Part shown: positions 7,289-14,287 of the stretch, piece by piece
Layout of the letters: every line of letters begins with the position of its first letter
Position numbering within the stretch: the first letter of the stretch is position 1
DNA from: a bacterium
Lineage (GTDB): Bacteria; ARS69
Length of the DNA stretch: 24,256 bases
Assembly (NCBI GenBank): GCA_025774865.1
Contig: JALGZO010000545.1
Location: forward strand, 1-24,256
Direction: 5' to 3'
Program-made: the position numbers and the translations under genes
Notes under the pieces: generated by a model
Seen by the model: only the letters and a program-made list of their open reading frames with translations
Database searches by the model: none
Told to the model about the DNA's origin: nothing

Positions 7289-8419
7289 ATGGCTCATGCG
7301 TACACCCCTGGCCTGCGGGTCACCGAGCTCGCGGCACTCCGCAAGGAGCGAATTCTTCCCCTGAAGGGGGAAGTCCTCGTGAAGGAGGGAGATCAGGTCA
7401 CCGCGGAGCAGGTGGTCGCGCGCACCGAGCTCCCCGGCAACGTTCACAGCGTGAATGTCGCGAACCTCCTCTCCATCCTGCCGGACGAGGTCCCGTCCAA
7501 GATGGAACGAACAGAAGGGGATCCGGTCGAGGCCGATGAAGTGATCGGGCGGAGCTCTACCCTCTTCGGTCTCTTCAGGTCCGTGGCGAAGTCCCCGGTG
7601 AAGGGCTTCATCGGCAAGGTGTCGAACGTGACCGGGCAGGTTCTCGTGCAGGAGCCTCCCATTCCGGTCGAGGTCGAAGCCTATGTCGACGGAGTCGTCG
7701 TGGAGGTTCGGCCAGAAGAGGGAGTCGTGGTCGAGACGCACGGCTCATTCGTCCAGGGGATCTTCGGGATCGGCGGCGAGACGTATGGCCCGATCGACGT
7801 CATCGCTTCGTCGCCGAACGAAGTCCTGGATGCTTCTTCGATCGATTCGCGACACGAGGGCAAGATCCTCGTGGGCGGAGCGATGGTCACGTCCGCCGCG
7901 CTCGAAAAGGCGGTGTCCTGCGGAGTGCACGGGATCGTCGCGGGCGGAATCGACGACGCGACGATCAAGGAGTTTCTCGGATACGACATCGGAGTCGCGA
8001 TCACGCGCACGGAGGAGAAGGGGATCACGGTGGTGATCACCGAGGGCTTCGGCCAGATCCACATGGCGGATGCGACGTTCGACCTTCTCCGGTCGCGCGC
8101 CGGCCTCCAGGCGTCGATCAACGGCGCCACGCAGATCCGCGCCGGCGTGATCCGCCCCGAGGTCGTGGTCCCGCTCGAGGGGCAGCGAGCCGAGGGTGGC
8201 CCGGCCGCGTCCGTCGTGGCCGGGGGTCTCGCGCCGGGAACGCGGGTGCGGATCATCCGCGAGCCCCACTTCGGCGAACTGGGCACGGTGTTGGAGCTGC
8301 CGGCTCCGCTGCAGAAACTGCCCACGGAGGCCATGGTCCGCGTTCTCGCGGTAGAACTCGAGGAGTCGCGCGAGAAGCACACGTTGCCCCGGGCCAACGT
8401 CGAGATCATCGAGAGTTGA
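7289..8419 (+). CDS. Barrel-sandwich/KOW-like protein paired with GlmL, function unknown
   Basis: I do not know a named family for this 376-residue protein. The ATG at 7289 is preceded by a strong AGGAGG. The N-terminal third has repeated glycine-turn strands like those of biotinyl/lipoyl or RnfC-type barrel-sandwich folds: LKGEVLVKEGDQVTAEQVVA, later SPVKGFIGKVSNVTGQVLV and AYVDGVVVEVRPEEGVVVET. No lipoyl or biotinyl lysine motif is evident. The middle (about 150-300) holds GIFGIGGETYGPI, GKILVGGAMVTSAALEKAV, GVHGIVAGGIDD and VVITEGFGQIHM. The C-terminal part (about 317-343) reads GTRVRIIREPHFGELGTV, a KOW-like strand-turn. It has no signal peptide and no membrane segments, so it is probably cytoplasmic. 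Its close spacing to the GlmL-like gene suggests joint function. Confidence 0.82.
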   Translation: MAHAYTPGLRVTELAALRKERILPLKGEVLVKEGDQVTAEQVVARTELPGNVHSVNVANLLSILPDEVPSKMERTEGDPVEADEVIGRSSTLFGLFRSVAKSPVKGFIGKVSNVTGQVLVQEPPIPVEVEAYVDGVVVEVRPEEGVVVETHGSFVQGIFGIGGETYGPIDVIASSPNEVLDASSIDSRHEGKILVGGAMVTSAALEKAVSCGVHGIVAGGIDDATIKEFLGYDIGVAITRTEEKGITVVITEGFGQIHMADATFDLLRSRAGLQASINGATQIRAGVIRPEVVVPLEGQRAEGGPAASVVAGGLAPGTRVRIIREPHFGELGTVLELPAPLQKLPTEAMVRVLAVELEESREKHTLPRANVEIIES

Positions 8420-8533
8420 GAGCTCTCGCGGTCGGTCTCGGGATCATCGGTGGACCGGGGGCGCGGTGCTGTTGATGGTGGTGATCAAGATCGGTCTCGT
8501 GATCCGGAACCGCCGGGTGTCCGGAGCCCGGGA

Positions 8534-10144
8534 GTGATCCGCCTCCGGCTGGCGGCCCGGGTTCAATTCGTGTCGCTGGTAGCCGTGATCGCGGCTGGCT
8601 GCGGCGGTGACGACCACCCGCGACGGGTGGAAGACCGATCTCCCGCGACACTCGTATGGGGAAACGGAATTCATCCCGGCCACCTGAGCCCCGTCGTCGT
8701 GGCGTCGGGCTTCGGGGTGGAGCTGTGCAATCTGCTGTTTCTTCGTCTCGTAGATTTCGGTCCGCCACCGGATCTCGAATTCGAGCACGTGCTCGCGGAG
8801 AGCTCGCACGTCGCCGAGGACGGCAAGACGCTCACGTACTTCCTGCGGCGGGACGTGATCTGGGAGGACGGGGTCCCCACGACCGCCCACGACGTCAAGT
8901 TCACCTTCGATACGATCTCGAACCCGGACGTTCCCTACCCACGTCGCAGCCAGATTCGAAACATCGAGTCGTGTGAGGTCGTGAACGACTGGACCGTGCG
9001 GTTCCATTTCTCGAAACCGTCGTGGGAGCCGCTCTTCGACACCCGCTTTCACATCGTGCCAAAACACGCTCTCGAGGCCGTCCCTCCCGAGGAAATGATG
9101 ACGACGGACTTCGATCGGCACCCGATCGGCAATGGTCGCTTCCGGTTCGTCGAATGGCTCGGGGAAGACCGTATCGTCTTCGAGGCGAGCGACAGCTGCG
9201 CGCTCGGACGTCCCTTCTTCGATCGCATCGTCTTTCGAATGGTCCCCGAAGACAATACGCTGCGCGCGGAACTGCTGACCGGAGGCGTCGACGTCTACCA
9301 CCGGTACCCGTCGGCGTTCTACCTCGACGATCGCGGCCGCCCGGACCTCGAGTTCGTCCGCTTCTCGGACCGCACCTACGTCTACCTCGGGTGGAATCAC
9401 CAGAGCCCGATGTTCCAGGATCGCCGCGTGCGGAGGGCGCTGACGTTCGCCACCGATCGGTGGACGATCATCGAGGCGTTCCGTTCCGGTCGGGGCACCG
9501 TCATGGCGGTACCGATGTACGAAGGTCATCCGGACCTGAATCCGAACGTGAAGCCGCTGCCGTTCGATGTCGCGGAGGCAGGACGCCTCCTCGACGAAGC
9601 GGGCTGGACCGACCGCGATGAGGACGGCGTACGCATGAAGGACGGTGAGCGCTTCGAGTTCACGTTCCTCTTGATCGCGAACAACCAGATCTCGGAGGAG
9701 ATCGGTACGATGACGCAGGCCGAGTTCGGCAAGCTCGGAATCGTCGTCCACACCGAGTTCATGGAGTTCGCAGTGTACCTGGAGCAGGTCGACACGAAGG
9801 AGTTCGACGCCATCATCCTGGCTCGGGGCGGCGATTTCATCTTCGATCCCGAGGACGTGTTCCACTCCCGCGGCATCGAGGGCCGCTACAACGACATCTC
9901 GTTCTCGGACCCCGAGATCGACCGGCTGATCGACCTCGCCAAGTCGACGAGAGATCGGGCCGAGCGTCGAAAGATCTGGTGGAAGTTCCAGGAGCGGTTC
10001 CACGAGGTGCACCCGATTACGGTCCTGTACGCATCGGACGCGATCTATCCCGTGCGGAAGGACAAAGTGGAGAACCCTGTAATGGACGTGCGCGGGGCCC
10101 TCTATCGTGTCCACGAGTGGCGGCCGGCGGGGAGGGGGACTTGA
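8534..10144 (+). CDS. Peptide-type ABC transporter substrate-binding lipoprotein 1
   Basis: This is a family 5 extracellular solute-binding protein (OppA/DppA-like), expected to capture peptides or similar ligands outside the inner membrane. The frame is open from 8450, but the GTG at 8534 gives a proper export signal: VIRLRLAARVQFVSLVAVIA followed by AAGC, with lipid-modified C23. A GGAG at 8523-8526 is 7 bases upstream. The mature protein (536 residues in all) shows LRRDVIWEDGVPTTAHDVKF, KHALEAVP, HPIGNGRFRFVEW and ALTFATDRWTIIEAF, all family 5 landmarks. A short stem, CCGGG (8513-8517) with CCCGG (8527-8531), would place the GGAG in its loop and could tune translation. The 114-base gap before it shows no clear promoter. 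The gene is followed by a paralogue. Confidence 0.92.
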   Translation: MIRLRLAARVQFVSLVAVIAAGCGGDDHPRRVEDRSPATLVWGNGIHPGHLSPVVVASGFGVELCNLLFLRLVDFGPPPDLEFEHVLAESSHVAEDGKTLTYFLRRDVIWEDGVPTTAHDVKFTFDTISNPDVPYPRRSQIRNIESCEVVNDWTVRFHFSKPSWEPLFDTRFHIVPKHALEAVPPEEMMTTDFDRHPIGNGRFRFVEWLGEDRIVFEASDSCALGRPFFDRIVFRMVPEDNTLRAELLTGGVDVYHRYPSAFYLDDRGRPDLEFVRFSDRTYVYLGWNHQSPMFQDRRVRRALTFATDRWTIIEAFRSGRGTVMAVPMYEGHPDLNPNVKPLPFDVAEAGRLLDEAGWTDRDEDGVRMKDGERFEFTFLLIANNQISEEIGTMTQAEFGKLGIVVHTEFMEFAVYLEQVDTKEFDAIILARGGDFIFDPEDVFHSRGIEGRYNDISFSDPEIDRLIDLAKSTRDRAERRKIWWKFQERFHEVHPITVLYASDAIYPVRKDKVENPVMDVRGALYRVHEWRPAGRGT

Positions 10145-11757
10145 TGCGTGGTGCACTCGCGTTGGCCGCCGCCGCTTCGCTCGCTCTCACTGGATGTGGG
10201 GGAAGAGGAGGAGCCGAGACGGCCGTCGTGCCGACCGAGCCGGTTCAGGGTGGCACGGCCGTGGTCGGCTTCTTCTCGGATCTCGACGGGCTGAACGAAT
10301 TCATCGCCACGGACGCGAACGCCACCGCCGTGATGGAACACATGCTCTACGTGCCGCTCTTGCGGTGGGGCGAGGATCTGCAGATCGAGGGTCGCCTTGC
10401 GAAGTCGTGGGATTTCTCGGACGACCGGCGCACGATCACGATGCAGTTGCGCGACGATGTTCGCTGGCATGACGGCGTCCCCACGACGGCCGAGGACGTC
10501 AAATACTCCTTCGACATGTTCATGACGCCGGAGCTCGCGTACCCGGATCAGGGGGCGTTGCGCCACATCGAATCGGTGGAGGTGCTCGGCCCTCACGAGA
10601 TCCGGTTTCGGTTTTCGCGCGCCTACGCCGACCAGCTCGCGCATCTCCGCAAGGTCATCATGCCGAAGCATCTGCTCGAGGGGATCGCGGCGGGCGAGAT
10701 GGAGGCGGCGGACTTCAACCGCTCTCCGGTGGGCAACGGCCCGTTCCGATTCGTGCGGTGGAAGCAACAGCAGGAAGTCGTCTTCGAGGCAAACCCCGAC
10801 TTCTTCGATGGACGTCCGCACGTCGATCGGGTCGTGATCCGGATCGTTCCCGACCAGACGGCACTCGAGACGGCGCTGCGCGCCGGTCAGATGGACCTCG
10901 TGGAGCGATTGCGCTTCGAGGCGGTGGGGCCGCTTCGCGACGATCCCCGGGTTCAGGTGTTCACGGTCCCACAACGCGGCTACCAGTTTCTCGGCTGGAA
11001 CACGCGAAACCCGCTGTTCACCAAGGCCGACGTGCGAAAGGCCATGACCCTCGCGATCGATCGTCAGCGGATTCTCGACGCGCTCGTCTTCGGCGAGGGA
11101 AGGGTGACGGCGAGCCCGATCATGTCTCTCTCCCCGTTCTACGCGAAGGACATCGAGCCTCACCCGTACGATCCGGACGAGGCGCGACGAATCCTGGAGG
11201 CGGAAGGGTGGTACGACCGCGACGGCGACGGGGTTCTCGAGCGGGACGGAGAGAAGTTCGAGTTCGTGCTCGTCACGAACTTGGGGAATCGGCTGCGAGA
11301 AGACACCCTCGTCATGATCCAGGACGACCTCCGCAAGATCGGGGTCTCCGTCGTGCCGAGTGTGCGGGAGTGGTCGGTGTTCCTCGATGACATCAAGGGC
11401 AAGCGGTTCGACGCCTTCCACATGGGCTGGGAGTCCGATTTCATCGTCTCCCTCTACGATACGTTCCACTCGGAGAGTATCGAGGAGAAGTACAACATGG
11501 GAAGCTACTCGCACCCGCGTGTCGACGAGCTCATCGACGCGGGCGACACGGCCCGCACGTCGGAAGCGGCAGCGCCGCACTGGCGAGAGCTCCAAGCTCA
11601 GCTGCACGACGAACAGCCATATTCGATTCTGTACGAGCTGGACTATTCGGTCGGGGTTTCGCAGCGCCTTCAGGGCGTGCACGTCGACGTCCGGAGCATC
11701 TTCATCGCAGTCGAGGACTGGTGGATCGCGCCGGACGGTCGTAAGTATGCTTCCTGA
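10144..11757 (+). CDS. Peptide-type ABC transporter substrate-binding lipoprotein 2
   Basis: This is a second family 5 solute-binding protein, paralogous to its upstream neighbour and nearly the same length (537 residues). The ATG at 10144 shares one base with the upstream stop (TGATG), so translation is coupled. The signal MRGALALAAAASLALTGC contains the lipobox LTGC with C18. Family landmarks are LRDDVRWHDGVPTTAEDVKY, MPKHLLEGI, SPVGNGPFRFVRW and KAMTLAIDRQRILDALVFG. The two copies share the order of motifs but differ throughout, so they probably bind different ligands or have diverged for a long time. The permease genes follow after 9 bases. Confidence 0.93.
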   Translation: MRGALALAAAASLALTGCGGRGGAETAVVPTEPVQGGTAVVGFFSDLDGLNEFIATDANATAVMEHMLYVPLLRWGEDLQIEGRLAKSWDFSDDRRTITMQLRDDVRWHDGVPTTAEDVKYSFDMFMTPELAYPDQGALRHIESVEVLGPHEIRFRFSRAYADQLAHLRKVIMPKHLLEGIAAGEMEAADFNRSPVGNGPFRFVRWKQQQEVVFEANPDFFDGRPHVDRVVIRIVPDQTALETALRAGQMDLVERLRFEAVGPLRDDPRVQVFTVPQRGYQFLGWNTRNPLFTKADVRKAMTLAIDRQRILDALVFGEGRVTASPIMSLSPFYAKDIEPHPYDPDEARRILEAEGWYDRDGDGVLERDGEKFEFVLVTNLGNRLREDTLVMIQDDLRKIGVSVVPSVREWSVFLDDIKGKRFDAFHMGWESDFIVSLYDTFHSESIEEKYNMGSYSHPRVDELIDAGDTARTSEAAAPHWRELQAQLHDEQPYSILYELDYSVGVSQRLQGVHVDVRSIFIAVEDWWIAPDGRKYAS

Positions 11758-11766
11758 GAGGGAAGC

Positions 11767-12732
11767 TTGATTCGATACATCATTCGCCGAGTGCTGGTCT
11801 CGATTCCCCTGATCTGGGCGCTGGCCACGCTCACCTTCTTCATCATCCGTCTCGCGCCCGGCGATCCGCTCGCCATGTACTACAATCCCGAGATCGACCC
11901 CGCGGTCATGGAAACCGTGCGGGCTCGGCTCGGCCTCGATCAACCTCTGCACATTCAATATGTACGCTGGCTCGCGTCGCTCGCGCAGGGTGAGCTCGGC
12001 GTCTCGTTCTCGCACCACCGTCCGGTCGCGGACATCCTGGCCGAGGCCATCCCCAACACGCTGACGCTCACCGTCTGGGCGCTCGTGATCAACATGGTGG
12101 CCGGCGTCGTGATCGGCGTCATCTCGGCGATCCGCCAGTACTCCTGGGTCGACAACGTGATCACGGGCGGAGCGCTCTTCATCTACTCGATGCCGAGCTT
12201 CTGGCTCGGGCTCATGCTCATCATTCTGTTCTCGCTGAAGCTGGGGATTCTGCCCGCGAGTCAAATGGAGTCGGTCGACGCGGAGTACATGTCCTTCGGG
12301 CAGCGGATGTGGGATCGCGGTCTTCATCTCGCGATGCCCGTCTTCGTCCTCGGAATCGGATCCGCCGCGTCGGTGGCTCGGTACATGCGCGGGAGCTTGC
12401 TCGAGGTCATCCGCCAGGACTACATCCGTACCGCCCGCGCGAAGGGGCTTCCCGAGCGAACCGTGATCTTCAAGCACGCGCTCCTCAATGCGATGCTCCC
12501 GATCATCACGCTGCTCGGTCTCTATATCCTGTTTCTGATGTCGGGATCCGTCGTGACGGAGACGATCTTCGCGTGGCCCGGGATGGGCCGGGTGACGGTC
12601 GGGGCAATCTTCGCGCGCGACTACCCGATCGTCATGGCCGCCAATCTCATCGCCGGCGTGATGGTCGTGGGCGGCAACCTCCTCGCGGACCTGCTGTACG
12701 GCGTGGTCGATCCGCGGATCCGGTACGACTGA
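11767..12732 (+). CDS. Peptide ABC transporter permease, DppB/OppB type
   Basis: This 321-residue inner-membrane permease forms half of the transmembrane channel of the importer. It has the standard DppB start (IRYIIRRVLVSIPLIWALAT) with a first membrane helix, then LAPGDPLAMY and LGLDQPLHIQYVRWL, both family landmarks. The cytoplasmic loop that docks with the ATPase is visible as QDYIRTARAKGL (RTARAKGL at 221-228) followed by KHALLNAMLPI. The C-terminal part has TETIFAWPGMGR. The start codon is TTG at 11767, preceded by GAGAGGGAAG; no ATG fits better. Its stop overlaps the ATG of the DppC gene by one base (TGATG). Confidence 0.94.
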   Translation: MIRYIIRRVLVSIPLIWALATLTFFIIRLAPGDPLAMYYNPEIDPAVMETVRARLGLDQPLHIQYVRWLASLAQGELGVSFSHHRPVADILAEAIPNTLTLTVWALVINMVAGVVIGVISAIRQYSWVDNVITGGALFIYSMPSFWLGLMLIILFSLKLGILPASQMESVDAEYMSFGQRMWDRGLHLAMPVFVLGIGSAASVARYMRGSLLEVIRQDYIRTARAKGLPERTVIFKHALLNAMLPIITLLGLYILFLMSGSVVTETIFAWPGMGRVTVGAIFARDYPIVMAANLIAGVMVVGGNLLADLLYGVVDPRIRYD

Positions 12733-13847
12733 TGAAGGTCGCTCTCTCTCTCCTCCCCGGTCTCGGACACGTGTTGCACGGACGCACGGCCCGCGGCGTC
12801 GGCGTGGGGTTGGCCTGGCTCGCTTTCGTGGCCGTGGCGGTCGCGGCCCGCGGCGAGATCGCTGTCGCATTCGCGGGGCGAGCCCTGGATGCGAAGCTCG
12901 CGACGGTATTCCTCGGGGTGATGCTCGTCGGGCTGCCGGTTCTCTCGATGGTCGATTGTCGCCGGTTGCGTCACGAAGACGCCCGAACGCACCGCGAGGG
13001 CGTGAGTCAGTGGAAGCTCGTGTATCGCCGGTTCATGCGGAATCGGGTGGCACGGGGGGGCTTCGGGCTGGTTCTCGTGCTCTACTGCGTGGCCATCCTG
13101 GCCCCGTTCCTGGCTCCCCACGACCCCAACGCCCAGGACGACATCGTGCACACGCGGTACCAGTCGCCGGGACAGGATTTCGTCCTCGGGACCGACAAGT
13201 TCGGGCGCGACATTCTCTCGCGAATCATCTACGGCGCCCGCATCTCGCTATCGATCGGCTTCATCGCCGTCGGCCTGGCGATCACCCTCGGGACTCTGCT
13301 GGGGGCGGTGGCCGGGTACTTCGGAGGAGCCGTCGAGTGGGCGATCATGCGATCGGTGGATGTGCTGATCGCCTTCCCCCGTCTCTTCATCGTGCTCACG
13401 CTCATCGCGGTCTACAGTCCTCAGATCTGGCTGATCATCGCGGTGCTGGGGGTCACGTCCTGGATGGGCGTGGCGCGCCTCGTCCGGGGGCAGATCCTCT
13501 CGATCAAAGAGCAGGAGTTCGTGCAGGCGACGCGCGCGCTCGGCGTGCCGCACCTGCGAGTGATCTTCCGTCACGTGCTGCCGAACACGCTTTCTCCGGT
13601 CATCGTCGCGGCCACTTTGATGATCGGGGACGTCATTCTGACCGAAGCGATCCTGTCGTTCCTGGGTCTTGGTGTGCAACCTCCCACCGCCTCCTGGGGG
13701 AACATCATCAACCAGGGGCGGGACAACCTGCTCGGCGCCTGGTGGATCGCGACCTTTCCCGGGCTCGCCATCGTGATCACGGTCGTTTCGTACAACCTGC
13801 TCGGCGACGGGTTGCGTGACGCGCTGGATCCACGGTTGAAAGAGTAG
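12732..13847 (+). CDS. Peptide ABC transporter permease, DppC type, with extra N-terminal membrane domain
   Basis: The start is the ATG at 12732, sharing one base with the dppB stop; the frame is open further upstream inside dppB, but that part is a shadow. Residues from about 93 onward are a standard DppC permease: WKLVYRRFMRNRVARGG, LAPFLAPHDPNAQ, FVLGTDKFGRDILSRI, the ATPase-docking loop QATRALGVPHLRVIFRHVLPN read as two parts around residue 265, and FLGLGVQPPTASWG. Before it lie about 92 extra residues that normal DppC lacks: LPGLGHVLHGRTARGVGVGL and two hydrophobic segments (about 23-39 and 55-75). The PGLG..L.GR...G pattern recalls small TM2-like membrane domains, which is inference. 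The total of 371 residues is longer than the usual 280-300. A palindromic element begins 18 bases after the stop. Confidence 0.93.
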   Translation: MKVALSLLPGLGHVLHGRTARGVGVGLAWLAFVAVAVAARGEIAVAFAGRALDAKLATVFLGVMLVGLPVLSMVDCRRLRHEDARTHREGVSQWKLVYRRFMRNRVARGGFGLVLVLYCVAILAPFLAPHDPNAQDDIVHTRYQSPGQDFVLGTDKFGRDILSRIIYGARISLSIGFIAVGLAITLGTLLGAVAGYFGGAVEWAIMRSVDVLIAFPRLFIVLTLIAVYSPQIWLIIAVLGVTSWMGVARLVRGQILSIKEQEFVQATRALGVPHLRVIFRHVLPNTLSPVIVAATLMIGDVILTEAILSFLGLGVQPPTASWGNIINQGRDNLLGAWWIATFPGLAIVITVVSYNLLGDGLRDALDPRLKE

Positions 13848-13864
13848 ACGGCAGAGTTGGATTT

Positions 13865-13980
13865 GTGGCGGGGATCCCGAACGCCCTCGCTCCGCTATAC
13901 GCTCCTCGTCGAACATCCAAGCCTCTTGAAGGAGACTGCGGTGCGCCACGCGGCTCGAGGACGACCGGGATCCCCGCCAC
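13865..13980 (+). repeat. Palindromic 3' element, copy 1 (sense of dppC)
   Basis: The outer arms GTGGCGGGGATCCCG (13865-13879) and 13966-13980 are perfectly complementary over 15 bp. Inside, 13885-13889 pairs with 13956-13960. A 2x2 mismatch follows, and then 13892-13895 pairs with 13950-13953. The core blocks 13883-13920 (38 bases) and 13934-13960 (27 bases) are identical to copy 2 read in the opposite direction. The segment between them (13921-13933) differs and can form a weak hairpin. The element starts 18 bases after the dppC stop. Confidence 0.85.
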
Positions 13981-14171
13981 CATCCCCTCCCGTGAGTCCC
14001 ACCTCCAGGGCTTCCAACGGATGGAAGCCCGCCCAACCCGTCGTCGACGGTGGACGACTCGCCGTCTCCCCGGGGCGAGCCCGGGGAACATCTCTGGGTG
14101 TGGGGTGGGAGCGGCCGATCCAGTCGGGCTCCCAGCCTCCCCCCATGGACTGGCTGGGCTTGCCCGCGCCT
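13981..14171. other. Spacer between palindromic elements, with hairpins and possible pseudoknot
   Basis: No gene is seen. There is a perfect 9-bp hairpin at 14008-14030 (GGGCTTCCA / TGGAAGCCC, loop of 5) and an 8-bp hairpin at 14067-14087 (TCCCCGGG / CCCGGGGA, loop of 5). At 14120-14158, CCAGTC can pair with GACTGG while CCCAG pairs with CTGGG in the order 1-2-1'-2', which is the arrangement of an H-type pseudoknot. Formation in the cell is unproven. Confidence 0.6.
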
Positions 14172-14279
14172 TCGGCCACGTGTGGGCCCTCGAGCCGCGT
14201 GGCGCACCGCAGTCACCCTTCTCGGGTTTGGATGTTCGACGAGGAGCGTATAGCGGAGCGAGGGCCCACACGTGGCCGA
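14172..14279 (-). repeat. Palindromic 3' element, copy 2 (sense of the fused ATPase gene)
   Basis: The outer arms 14172-14192 and 14259-14279 are perfectly complementary over 21 bp and begin with TCGGCCACGTGTGGG, a sequence unrelated to the arms of copy 1. Then comes the same 2x2 mismatch as in copy 1 (14193-14194 against 14257-14258) and the same 4-bp stem. Core blocks 14228-14265 and 14188-14214 are exact reverse complements of those in copy 1. The middle variable part contains ACCC and GGGT, which pair. Read on the minus strand, the element starts 8 bases after the ATPase stop codon. Confidence 0.87.
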
Positions 14280-14287
14280 GGTGCGGC

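Larger units (their letters stand above)
13848..14287. other. Gene-free convergent region with paired palindromic elements
   Basis: This 440-base stretch lies between the stop of dppC (+) and the stop of the fused ATPase gene (-). It holds no convincing gene: open frames through it are short, overlap on both strands, and are rich in arginine and proline, as expected of GC-rich noncoding DNA. It contains two inverted copies of a palindromic element (13865-13980 and 14172-14279) and a spacer with several perfect hairpins. Neither strand shows a clear T-run after a hairpin, so a classical intrinsic terminator is not evident. Confidence 0.85.

Noticed and set aside
8420-8533. Promoter in the 114-base gap before the binding-protein genes
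   Set aside because: No convincing -35/-10 pair was found. A near-repeat of TCGGTCTCG is present but has no clear meaning.
10102-12870. Open frame of 922 codons on the minus strand
   Set aside because: It lies opposite well-supported binding-protein and permease genes, is rich in R, H, D and E without any domain pattern, and is a typical antisense shadow in GC-rich DNA.
13054-13060. G7 run near the junction of the extra domain and the DppC core
   Set aside because: It could be a slippage site, but the frame is intact on both sides and such runs are common at this GC content.
13865-14279. Integron attC sites or a CRISPR array
   Set aside because: attC sites keep conserved outer boxes and variable centres, which is the reverse of what is seen here, and no integrase is present. 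There are only two copies, in inverted orientation, so it is not CRISPR.
13865-14279. Insertion sequence with terminal inverted repeats
   Set aside because: The 38-base inverted blocks resemble IS ends, but no transposase fits between them, no target-site duplication is visible, and each copy is itself a closed palindrome.
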